DNA of 31,117 bases from the NCBI GenBank assembly GCA_031284065.1, contig JAITAP010000251.1, forward strand, positions 1 to 31,117, in the 5' to 3' direction. Source of the stretch: Prevotellaceae bacterium (GTDB taxonomy: Bacteria; Bacteroidota; Bacteroidia; Bacteroidales; UBA932). The notes beneath the pieces were generated by a model that worked only from the letters and a program-made list of their open reading frames with translations, did no database searches and was not told the origin of the DNA. Of the stretch, positions 1 through 7,881 are shown piece by piece (the stretch's first letter is position 1; each line of letters begins with the position of its first letter). The position numbers and the translations under genes were made by a program.

Positions 1-1
1 T

Positions 2-135
2 AACAAAACAACCTCAGTAGCAAGGGAGAGATGTACAGTCAAATACCAACCTCATTACCTCATTAAAAAATGGACGAATGAGGTAATGAGGTTGGCAGGT
101 ATGTACGTATTTCTGCTACTGAGGTTGTTTTTGTT
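2..135. repeat. Nested inverted repeat (cruciform-like)
   Basis: An outer arm at 2-22 is the reverse complement of 114-135 apart from one extra A. An inner arm at 46-64 is a perfect 19-bp reverse complement of 77-95, with a 12-base loop at 65-76. A short GTAC pair (33-36 / 103-106) sits between the two stems. The inner arm consists of the word AATGAGGT in both orientations, and further copies lie at 141-148 and 152-159. No reading frame here looks like a protein. It could be the end of a mobile element extending left of the window, or a dispersed intergenic palindrome. Confidence 0.75.
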
Positions 136-161
136 GTTTGAATGAGGTAAAAATGAGGTTG

Positions 162-270
162 CTACGGCGACGCGGGGCGGCGCGGGACGACGACGCGGCG
201 ACGCGGCGATGACGGCACGGCGGCGGGATGGCGGCGGGATAGCATTGGCGGCGGCATTGGCGGCGTTAAA
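162..270. repeat. GC-rich low-complexity tandem repeats
   Basis: This stretch is almost entirely CGG/GCG/GAC words and is far more GC-rich than its surroundings. Exact short tandems are visible: an 11-bp unit at 219-229 and 230-240, and a 12-bp unit GCATTGGCGGCG at 242-253 and 254-265. Open frames across it on both strands give only Arg/Pro/Ala-rich low-complexity peptides and are not credible genes. Confidence 0.7.
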
Positions 271-272
271 CG

Positions 273-437
273 CCATCCCGTTAGGGATGGAACGCTCGGT
301 AGAAAAGCATCCCTACCACCAAACCCCGACATTCCGTAGGAATGCCTCCGAAATATTTTTGGGCACATTCCTAACGGAATGTGTTGCGCCGGACGCATTG
401 CCCTTTTCTACCGAGCGATTCATTCCTACGGAATGAA
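273..437. repeat. Cluster of nested short palindromes
   Basis: Four hairpins are packed here: CCATCCC/GGGATGG (273-290), CATTCC/GGAATG (330-344), CACATTCC/GGAATGTG (364-383) and TTCATTCC/GGAATGAA (419-437). A perfect 15-bp inverted repeat (293-307 with 403-417) encloses the middle two. The CATTCC...GGAATG core recurs three times with different loops (GTA, TAAC, TAC), so this is a repeat family rather than one terminator. No gene is apparent. Confidence 0.75.
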
Positions 438-511
438 AAAGACGCAAATACCCTACGAATAGCGTCACTACGCCCCGCGCGGCAAATCGGCGCAAGCAAT
501 TCTGCTATGCA

Positions 512-628
512 AAGCCCTGAAAGGGCGTAATCAATAGCGTAGGGCAACGCCCTACGAACGCCGCGCCCCCGCGCCGCACCCAAGCCCTGAAAGGGCGCAA
601 TCATTAGCGTAGGGCTAAAGCCTGCGAT
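512..628. repeat. Two direct copies of a palindromic intergenic repeat
   Basis: The 34-base segment 512-545 recurs at 582-615 with 32 of 34 identities (70-base offset). Each copy begins with the small hairpin GCCCT-GAA-AGGGC. The first copy runs into a perfect 8-bp stem CGTAGGGC-AAC-GCCCTACG (538-556), which is degraded in the second. From memory, similar GCCCTGAAAGGGC words are common between genes in Bacteroidales genomes and give rise to false short ORFs. No search was run. From here to 763 I see only AT-rich filler such as the words around 671-697. Confidence 0.75.
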
Positions 629-763
629 TAATCAAGCGTCGTCCTTGCGGGACTTGCCTGATGTCAGCAATAATTCTCAATTCTCCATTCTCAAGTAGTG
701 GTTGGTAGCGTAAAAACCTTTTGCGCACCGCACAAAATGGGTTGTCGGTATGCAGCTATCCAG

Positions 764-2131
764 CTATCGTATTATTGGCTCTAACCGCGCTACGTTTTTA
801 TCAATCTCTTCCTGCGGGAGTGAGTAGTTGGTCAGCTTGCCGGAGTAGTAGAGGTCATACGCCGACATGTCTATAAGGCCATGCCCCGAGAGGTTGAATA
901 GTATTGTCTTTTTCGCGCCCTCTTCTTTTGCTTTTTTTGCTTCGCGTATGGTAGCGGCAATGGCGTGCGCCGACTCCGGAGCCGGAATGATGCCTTCGGC
1001 GCGGGCAAAGATGGTTGCCGCGTCAAAGCTTTCGAGCTGAGGTATATCCTGCGCCTCTATGAGGTTATCGCGGTTGAGCTGGCTCACGATGGCGCCTGCG
1101 CCGTGGTAGCGCAGCCCTCCGGCGTGGATGTCGGCAGGTTGAAAATCGTGCCCGAGCGTGTACATGGGCAGCAAAGGCGTTGTGCCCACCTCGTCGCCAA
1201 AATCGTACTGGAACTGTCCGCGCGTGAGCTTTGGGCACGAAGCCGGTTCGGCCGCTACTACGCGCAGCGTTTTACCCTCCGTGAGCTTGTGGCGCAAAAA
1301 CGGAAATGCAATGCCGGAGAAGTTGGAGCCGCCGCCAAAGCACCCGATCACGACGTCGGGAAATTCGCCGGCAATAGCCATTTGCCGCTCCGCCTCCAGC
1401 CCAATAATAGTTTGGTGCAGGATAACGTGGTTGAGCACGCTGCCCAGCGCGTACTTGGCGTTTGGCGTGGACATGGCGGCTTCTATTGCCTCCGAAATCG
1501 CCGTGCCAAGGCTTCCGGACGAGCCGGGGTGCAGGGACTGTATTTTGCGCCCGGCGTTGGTCTGGTTGCTGGGCGACGGAATGACCTCCGCGCCCCATGC
1601 GTTCATCATCGACTTGCGGTAGGGCTTTTGCTCGTAGCTGATTTTTACCATGAATACCTTCAGGTCAAGCCCAAAGAGCTGGCAGGCAAAGCTGAGCGCC
1701 GTGCCCCACTGTCCGGCGCCGGTTTCGGTGGTGATGTGCGTTACGCCTTGCTTCTTGTTGTAGTACGCCTGCGGCAGGGCTGAGTTGAGCTTGTGCGACC
1801 CCACGGGGCTAACGCTTTCGTTTTTGAAGTAAATATGCGCCGGCGTATCCAAGGCTTTTTCAAGCCCACAGGCGCGTACTAACGGCGTAGGGCGGTAAAT
1901 TTTATAAACCTCCCGCACTTCTTCGGGGATGTCAACGTAGCGCTCCTGCGTCAGCTCCTGCAGGCAAAGCTCTTTGGCAAAAATAGGCTCCAAATCGGCA
2001 GCAACCAGCGGCTGCTTGGTGGCGGGGTGCAGCGGCGGCAAAGGCTTGTTCTTCATATCGGCAACGATGTTGTACCATTGCGTGGGCAGCTCTTGCTCCG
2101 AAAGCAAGATTTTTTTCGTTTTTGTGCTCAT
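764..2131 (-). CDS. trpB: Tryptophan synthase beta chain, TrpB2 type
   Basis: A 455-residue PLP-dependent enzyme of the tryptophan synthase beta family, which condenses indole with serine to give tryptophan. The PLP lysine is recognisable in GSHKLNSA (K114), followed by TETGAGQWG and the phosphate-binding loop GCFGGGSNFSG. The long N-terminal extension (about 75 residues before RPTPLVRA) and overall length fit the TrpB2 subgroup rather than the roughly 400-residue TrpB1. No trpA or other trp gene is adjacent. TrpB2 enzymes are known to occur without a TrpA partner, so a role in indole salvage or stand-alone synthesis is inferred. The ATG start is supported by a strong promoter 37 bases upstream (2168-2199). 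Transcription runs leftward into the repeat field, and no clear terminator is visible. Confidence 0.93.
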   Translation of the reverse strand: MSTKTKKILLSEQELPTQWYNIVADMKNKPLPPLHPATKQPLVAADLEPIFAKELCLQELTQERYVDIPEEVREVYKIYRPTPLVRACGLEKALDTPAHIYFKNESVSPVGSHKLNSALPQAYYNKKQGVTHITTETGAGQWGTALSFACQLFGLDLKVFMVKISYEQKPYRKSMMNAWGAEVIPSPSNQTNAGRKIQSLHPGSSGSLGTAISEAIEAAMSTPNAKYALGSVLNHVILHQTIIGLEAERQMAIAGEFPDVVIGCFGGGSNFSGIAFPFLRHKLTEGKTLRVVAAEPASCPKLTRGQFQYDFGDEVGTTPLLPMYTLGHDFQPADIHAGGLRYHGAGAIVSQLNRDNLIEAQDIPQLESFDAATIFARAEGIIPAPESAHAIAATIREAKKAKEEGAKKTILFNLSGHGLIDMSAYDLYYSGKLTNYSLPQEEIDKNVARLEPIIR

Positions 2132-2167
2132 AATTTTTTTGGGATTTTAAGAGGTGAAATTCAGCTG

Positions 2168-2199
2168 CAAACTTACATGAAAAATCTAAACTTTACAAA
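2168..2199 (-). promoter_or_regulatory. Bacteroidetes-type promoter of trpB
   Basis: Read on the minus strand, TTTG (2196-2199) lies 20 bases before TAAGTTTG (2168-2175). This matches the Bacteroidetes consensus of a -33 TTTG and a -7 TAnnTTTG. The predicted start of transcription near 2161 gives a leader of about 30 bases before the trpB ATG at 2131. Confidence 0.7.
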
Positions 2200-2611
2200 C
2201 GCATGATGTGAAAAGTTTTGCAGGGAAAATTATGGCTCATGCTGCGCAGCTCTCAAGATTCTACACGGCTTCCCGTAAACAGCTACAATTCGCAGCCCCT
2301 GCCGGTCTCAGCCTCCGCCGGTCGCCGGCCTGCGGCGATGAAAAATCTACCTTTCAGGCAGGGGCGGTTCGCAAACAGCCCCACGCGCCACCCCGCTTAC
2401 CGGCATGGAGAGCAAATTTTTGGGCGTATTCGGAAGTAGCAGCAGAGCCCCCTGACGGCGATACCGAATGGCTAATAAAAACGCAACATGTTGAAAATGA
2501 GAAATATGCAAACATATTTAGCTGTAAAAATAGAGTATCAGGGTAAAAAAAAGGATATAAGGTTGTATAGCTAACACGAGTTATAAATGTTTTTTATGAA
2601 TTATTATATGG
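2200..2611. other. Intergenic stretch without a convincing gene
   Basis: This region separates divergent trpB and the surface-protein gene. A 112-codon plus-strand frame (2208-2546) crosses it, but its product is low-complexity and unlike any family I know. The GC-rich middle has a 9-bp inverted repeat, GCCCCTGCC (2295-2303) with GGCAGGGGC (2357-2365), enclosing CGCCGG/CCGGCG words. It may be a decayed repeat. The right half becomes AT-rich toward the promoter. Confidence 0.5.
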
Positions 2612-2637
2612 TTGCATTGATTTTTTTTGTACTTTTG
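2612..2637 (+). promoter_or_regulatory. Promoter of the giant surface protein
   Basis: TACTTTTG at 2630-2637 is a perfect TAnnTTTG -7 box. A possible -33 TTG lies at 2612-2614, but the 15-base spacer is shorter than usual and includes a run of eight T. Transcription would begin near 2644, giving a leader of about 55 bases before the ATG at 2701. Confidence 0.55.
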
Positions 2638-2700
2638 CTGTCAGAGATTTTTCCGAGTAGCTTATTTTGTACATTCTAATCATATTTGAGTATAACAAAA

Positions 2701-5700
2701 ATGTTTACAGCTTCTTCTTCCTACCCTGTAATGTTAATCCGCGAAAAGTATAATTCGCGTGAAACATTAACGATAAGCGCAAGCTTACGCTCGATTCTGC
2801 ACACAGCTAAAGTATTCCTGTTAATGACAGCTATACTTGTCGGTGGAAACATAAATGCTTTTGCCGACGGCAACATCGACATTGCTAACCCTACCAGCAG
2901 CGGCAGCGGTTACGTGTGGGACAGCCCTACGCTTACCATTACCCACAACGGTGATTACACCTTTACCGGCGCCACCACCGCCAACCGAATTGCGGTAAAC
3001 CCCAACCTTACGGCAGTAAGCATTACCCTTGAGAATGTAACCATTAAAAGCATCGATAATTGCGCTTTTAGCATCGGTAGCGGATCAACGGTATACCTTA
3101 CCCTGAAAGGCATAGACACCCTCAAAAGCGGTGATATCTACGCCGGGCTACAAGCGCCTTCCGGCGCCAAGCTATTTATAGACGGACCGGGCGCCTTGAA
3201 TGTTACAGGTGGTCGTAGCGGTGGTGCGGGCATTGGCAGTAAGGCAAATAGCGTTAGCGGCAGCAGCGGACACATTACCATCAATGGCGGAACGGTGACA
3301 GCTACAGGTGGCGGCTCGTATGGAGCAGGTATTGGTGGCGGCAACAACGATAAGGGTGTAATTACCATCAACGACGGAACAGTGGTGGCTACAGGCAGCC
3401 GCAATGGGGCTAGTATTGGCGGCGGCGGCAACAGTGGCGGCACAATTATCATCACGCATGGAGTAGTAACAGCCACAAGCACCAATGGCGCAGGCATTGG
3501 CAGCGGTAGTCTCAGCTACAACTCCAACGGCATAGTCACCATCACCGGCGGAACAGTAATGGCCACCAGCTATGACGGGGCTGGCATTGGTGGTGGTAGC
3601 AACAGTAGCGGTACTATCGTCATCGACAGCGGAACAGTAACGGCCACCAGCGCTAAGGGCGCTGGCATTGGCGGTGGTAGCAGCAGTAGCGGTACTATCG
3701 TCATCGACAATGGGACAGTAACTGCCACCAGCTCTGAAGGGGCTGGCATTGGCGGTGGTACCGGCGGTAGCGGCTCTATCACCATCAACAGTGGAACAGT
3801 AGATGCCACAAGCGGCATCGGCGCCGGTATTGGTACCGGTTCATCAGGTAGCGGCAGCAACGATGGCAATGTTACTATCAAAGGTGGAATGGTGACGGCA
3901 AAAAGCAAGTCTAGCGGCGCTGGCATCGGTTGTGGTTTCTCCAACCTTACTACCTGCAAGATTACCATCGCCGGTGGTATAGTGGCTGCTACAAGTGAAT
4001 ACGGCGCAGGAGTTGGCAGTGACGAGTTAGGCAACATAAGCGAAGTTACCATCTCCGGCGGGAGCATAGACGCTTCAAGCGCCAACAATGCAGGTATTGG
4101 CAACAACAACGACCCCGCGCAAAGTACGGTGCGCATTGACGGTGGCAGCGTAAAGGCAAGTGGACGTGGCAGCGCGGTAAGCCCGCAGCCCGAAAACAGC
4201 AACAACACCCCCGTTTACCTCAACGAGCTGACGCTTGGCTACTCTCCTGTGAAGAATACGCCGGTGGCTAAAGGCAGCATTGACGACGTACCCTGCGACA
4301 CGCTCCCCGCAGCGGCAACCGGCGTGTACGGCATCAAAGACGTAGAAACCGACGACGCGAGCAAGCTGTACTTCTGGTTGCCGGAAACGAGTACGCCGCA
4401 AATCATCTCCGTTACCGCCAACGATACTACCTACGACAACATGTTCAGCCGCAACGCCGACAATAGCAATGCAGATACCCTCTACAAGGCTCCTGCCGTC
4501 ATAACCAGCGTAACGCACATCGGTGGACAGGATACCTCCGGCATGATATTAGCTACCTTTAGCCGGCCAATGCCCACCGGCAGCACGGGGGATACGGTCA
4601 TGCTGGTATGCAGGGAATGTCTAACTTCCGAAATCGTACTGCCTCCATCTACCGGCGCATGGAGCGGCAACAGGCTCTACAAAATTCCTTTCAGCGGGCT
4701 GGAGTACAGCTCGACGTACAGGGTGTACGTAATGGGCTTTCGCGATACTATCGGACGCACCGTAGAAAAGGATACGGCGCACACTATTACCACCAAATTG
4801 ATGCAGAGTATCACCCCTGCGGCGTACAATACGGAGTCTCCGTATGTCGTTGGGGATACAATTATTGCAGAAAAAGGAGAATATACGGCAAACAATGGCG
4901 GCGATGAGGGCAGCCACAGCTACCAGTGGTATCGCTCCGACGACGGCGTTAGCGCCGGGAACCCGATAAGCGGCGCAAACGATAGCATTTATATCCCCAG
5001 CGACGAAGATTTTGGCAAATACATCTACATTGCAACCACGCCGGTGGGCAGCGAGGGGCACAAGGTTAGACCTGTAAGCAGCGACAAGATACGAATAGGC
5101 GTTAAGATTACTGCGGGGGTCAAAGGCGGGCATGGCGGAGCGGCTTTATTCTCGAACGGCAAGAGCGATACGGTAGCTTATGACGACACGCGCATGGAAT
5201 TGTTTTTGCGCAAGAACTTTGCCGCCGATACTCTTCTTGGGTGGAGCGACTGTTACGCTGACGGCGACACCGCATGGGGTATATTTTCAATCTCTCCTGA
5301 TACCAGCTACGCTGTGCCCGGCAAGCCCAAAGGCGACATCACGCTAACGGCAACGCTGGGGCTACCTGCGCCCAAACTCACCTTCCCCGTTGCCAGCAGC
5401 ATCACCTACGGCGATATGCTGAAGCAGTCCGTCTTGACGGGAGGAACATGCAGCTGCAAGGGCAGCTTTGCGTGGGTGGCGGGCGACACGACGCTGAGGG
5501 CCGGAGTTCACTCCCTTCCCGTTGCCTTTACCCCCAACGACCAAGATTACGATTACAGCAGCCTCTCCGGATGGAATGAAAGTAGCGGTACAGTGAGGCG
5601 GCCGGTGGAAGTTACGGTAAATAAAAAGGAAATATCCATAGCTGGGGGAAGCGTGGAAAAAACCTACGATGGCGACGTTAGCGCAACGGTAGATTCTCTC

Positions 5701-7809
5701 TTGTTTTACGGGCTTGTGGCGGGAGATACGCTGCGCCCCGGCAGGGACTATAGCGTAAACGACGCTAAATTTGATACCCCCGACGCAGGCAGCGGTGATA
5801 AAACGGTAACGCTAACCGCAGAGTTGCTCCCCTCCGACCTTGCCTCGAACTACACCCTGACCAACGGAACAGATTACCCCCTGACGGGGCAAAGCATTGA
5901 CAAAATCAGCCCCACCACCGACCTTTTGGAGTACACGCTAAGCGATACCACCTACGACGGGAAGCAGAAGCCTGTCGCAGTGGAGGCAGGAAGCAACGTC
6001 GAAGGGTTGGGCAGCATCACAGTGTTCTACAACGGAGATGCCACGCCACCGGTCAACGCCGGAGACTACACCGTTTCGGTGAAAATTGAGGGTGGCGCTA
6101 ACTATAGCCACGACTCCCTTACGCTGGGAACGTTCACCATCGGCAAGGCAGACCCCACGATAGACCTCTTGAGCTACGCGCCGGGAGATTTTGACGTTAC
6201 CTACGACGGCGCACCGCAGCTTGTTGACGTAGAAAAGCAAAACGGGGTCGAAGGGCTGGGCGACGTCACGACGCTCTACAACGGCAATACCACGCCGCCG
6301 GTTAATGCCGGAACGTACGCCGTTACAGTAAAAATTGAAAACGGAGAGAACTACAATGACGCTACCTTTACGCTGGGAGACCTCGCTATTCAAAAAGCCG
6401 AACCCACCACCGACCTCTTGGAGTACACGCCAAAAGAGGTTACCTACAACGGAGCGCCACAGCCCGTCAGCGTGAAGGAGCTGGATGAATTGGGCAGCAT
6501 CACAGTGTTCTACAACGGAGAAGCCACGCCGCCAATCAACGCCGGCAATTACCCCATTACGGTAAAAATTGAGGAAGGGGACAACTATAATGCCATCACC
6601 CTGACGCTGGAAAATCCGCTCACCATCAGTAAAGCGCAGCTAACGCCGGACGACCTGCAATTCTCCCCCATCAGAGTTACCTACGACGATACGCCGCACG
6701 GCGTTACGGTAACGCCAAGCTTCCCCTGCCCCGAGCCTTGCCGCAGCATCGGCAACATTACGGTCACTTACAACGGTGATGAAAGGAAACCTGTTGATAC
6801 GGGCAAATATGCTGTGGCGGTAACGGTTGCCGAAGGCGATAACTACAAAAGCGTTACCATACCTATGGAGCTGGGCATTTTTCAGATTAGGTCGGCAACG
6901 ATTTTATACGACAGCATCTGCATAAATGAAGCGTACGCCAACAATGGTTTTGTGCTGCCCGTGCAGCTTGAGAGCGGTTGGTTTACGCACGCGGACACCA
7001 TCAGAGAGGAACTTTACGACAGCATTGTACAGCTGAAGCTGAAAGTCTGCGAGCAAATTCGGTTTAGCGTTAAAAATGCCTCTGCCTGCGCCGACGATAC
7101 GAAAGTTGAGGTAGAGTACGAGCTTGAGCCGGGTAGCGGTATCCCAAGCTACTACTCTGCTACTTTCGACAAAGCGCAAAACTTTTTTACCACCGACGTC
7201 GAAGATGCGCTACCCGCCGCTATCCCCATGCCGGATAACGTTCGCCCCGATATTTACAGCGGCGCGCTCAGGCTCTCCAACGACAAGTGTATTTCGGAGG
7301 CGCAGCCATTCAGCATCACCGTCAACTACCCTTCCTCCGTTATGAAGCAAAAGTGGAGCAACGTGATAGCGATTTACAAGGGAAAGTACGAGTTCAGCGC
7401 CTTCCAGTGGCTCAAAAACGACGTGGAGGTACCCGGCGCTACGCTGCCGTACCTCTACACGCCGCCAATGCTCGATTTTACTGCGACCTACAGCGTACGC
7501 CTCACAAGGGCCGACGACGGCGTAACCTTGCCCGCCTGCCCATGTAAAGTATCTCCGCAGGCGCAGGAGGAGAAAGAGGAGAATATCGCAGCATACCCTA
7601 CCATAACGAGTAAGGGCGGCGCCCTCACGGTTATTTCCTTGCAGCAGGGCGAAGCCATTACCCGAAATACGTTTGGCAACGAAGTAAGCAGGCAAAAGTT
7701 CAACGCCGGAATGTCGAGCATTGTTGCACCCGGACAAACGGGGATGTACTTTGTTGAGCTGTACGCTACCGGCAAAAAATCGAGAATAGTAAAGATACTT
7801 GTGAAGTAA
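2701..7809 (+). CDS. Giant exported repeat protein with YDG/MBG-like domains and T9SS-like tail
   Basis: About 1702 residues from the ATG at 2701; an in-frame TTG at 2686 would add five. An N-terminal hydrophobic segment (FLLMTAILVGG, then NAFA-DG) after a basic stretch looks like a long signal peptide. Next comes a Gly/Ser/Thr-rich block (nt about 3200-4170) of repeats reading GAGIGGGS...GTIVIDSGTVTATS, probably a right-handed beta-helix or carbohydrate-binding-type fold. A middle region of Ig-like sequence follows. A YDG-like domain (KTYDGD, nt about 5610-5910) precedes four MBG-like domains (nt about 5911-6890) with TYDGxPxPV, YNGxxxPPVNAG and VKIEGGxNY motifs. The last 75 residues (GGALTV, then GMYFVELYATGKKSRIVKILVK) resemble a type IX secretion C-terminal sorting domain. 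The role is unknown; surface adhesion or glycan binding is inferred. A beta-barrel gene follows 72 bases downstream. Confidence 0.85.
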   Translation: MFTASSSYPVMLIREKYNSRETLTISASLRSILHTAKVFLLMTAILVGGNINAFADGNIDIANPTSSGSGYVWDSPTLTITHNGDYTFTGATTANRIAVNPNLTAVSITLENVTIKSIDNCAFSIGSGSTVYLTLKGIDTLKSGDIYAGLQAPSGAKLFIDGPGALNVTGGRSGGAGIGSKANSVSGSSGHITINGGTVTATGGGSYGAGIGGGNNDKGVITINDGTVVATGSRNGASIGGGGNSGGTIIITHGVVTATSTNGAGIGSGSLSYNSNGIVTITGGTVMATSYDGAGIGGGSNSSGTIVIDSGTVTATSAKGAGIGGGSSSSGTIVIDNGTVTATSSEGAGIGGGTGGSGSITINSGTVDATSGIGAGIGTGSSGSGSNDGNVTIKGGMVTAKSKSSGAGIGCGFSNLTTCKITIAGGIVAATSEYGAGVGSDELGNISEVTISGGSIDASSANNAGIGNNNDPAQSTVRIDGGSVKASGRGSAVSPQPENSNNTPVYLNELTLGYSPVKNTPVAKGSIDDVPCDTLPAAATGVYGIKDVETDDASKLYFWLPETSTPQIISVTANDTTYDNMFSRNADNSNADTLYKAPAVITSVTHIGGQDTSGMILATFSRPMPTGSTGDTVMLVCRECLTSEIVLPPSTGAWSGNRLYKIPFSGLEYSSTYRVYVMGFRDTIGRTVEKDTAHTITTKLMQSITPAAYNTESPYVVGDTIIAEKGEYTANNGGDEGSHSYQWYRSDDGVSAGNPISGANDSIYIPSDEDFGKYIYIATTPVGSEGHKVRPVSSDKIRIGVKITAGVKGGHGGAALFSNGKSDTVAYDDTRMELFLRKNFAADTLLGWSDCYADGDTAWGIFSISPDTSYAVPGKPKGDITLTATLGLPAPKLTFPVASSITYGDMLKQSVLTGGTCSCKGSFAWVAGDTTLRAGVHSLPVAFTPNDQDYDYSSLSGWNESSGTVRRPVEVTVNKKEISIAGGSVEKTYDGDVSATVDSLLFYGLVAGDTLRPGRDYSVNDAKFDTPDAGSGDKTVTLTAELLPSDLASNYTLTNGTDYPLTGQSIDKISPTTDLLEYTLSDTTYDGKQKPVAVEAGSNVEGLGSITVFYNGDATPPVNAGDYTVSVKIEGGANYSHDSLTLGTFTIGKADPTIDLLSYAPGDFDVTYDGAPQLVDVEKQNGVEGLGDVTTLYNGNTTPPVNAGTYAVTVKIENGENYNDATFTLGDLAIQKAEPTTDLLEYTPKEVTYNGAPQPVSVKELDELGSITVFYNGEATPPINAGNYPITVKIEEGDNYNAITLTLENPLTISKAQLTPDDLQFSPIRVTYDDTPHGVTVTPSFPCPEPCRSIGNITVTYNGDERKPVDTGKYAVAVTVAEGDNYKSVTIPMELGIFQIRSATILYDSICINEAYANNGFVLPVQLESGWFTHADTIREELYDSIVQLKLKVCEQIRFSVKNASACADDTKVEVEYELEPGSGIPSYYSATFDKAQNFFTTDVEDALPAAIPMPDNVRPDIYSGALRLSNDKCISEAQPFSITVNYPSSVMKQKWSNVIAIYKGKYEFSAFQWLKNDVEVPGATLPYLYTPPMLDFTATYSVRLTRADDGVTLPACPCKVSPQAQEEKEENIAAYPTITSKGGALTVISLQQGEAITRNTFGNEVSRQKFNAGMSSIVAPGQTGMYFVELYATGKKSRIVKILVK
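3580..3822 (+). repeat. 81-bp (27-codon) in-gene tandem repeats
   Basis: The word GCTGGCATTGG starts at 3580, 3661 and 3742, an exact 81-base period. A 25-base segment (3604-3628) recurs unchanged at 3685-3709. More diverged units of similar layout extend on both sides, from about 3200 to 4130. The protein period is 27 residues, which suits stacked beta-helix rungs. The nucleotide identity implies recent duplication or gene conversion. Confidence 0.85.
5911..6890 (+). repeat. Four MBG-like domain repeats within the surface protein
   Basis: Four successive domains of roughly 75-85 residues share TYDG/TYNG near the start, then (L/I)G(S/D/N)(I/V)T, YNG, PPVNAG or its variants, and a VKIE or VTVAE strand. 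A 32-base segment (6007-6038) is identical at 6490-6521, between the first and third domains, while the intervening second domain has drifted. This suggests domain shuffling or gene conversion. MBG-like domains are typical of very long bacterial surface proteins. Confidence 0.8.
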
Positions 7810-7881
7810 TGCTACATGCTGAGAATTATTTGAAACGCGGAGGGGCTCGATTAAAACTTTGAACCATGAATTTTTTGAACT

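Noticed and set aside
512..628. Possible CRISPR array
   Set aside because: There are only two repeat copies, the 36-base gap between them is itself repeat-like, and no cas gene is present.
965..1783. 272-codon plus-strand frame over trpB
   Set aside because: It is antisense to conserved TrpB motifs. The product is compositionally biased and unlike any family.
2208..2546. 112-codon plus-strand frame between trpB and the surface protein
   Set aside because: No family resemblance, no ribosome site, overlaps the trpB promoter region and a GC-rich inverted repeat. Kept only as an intergenic stretch.
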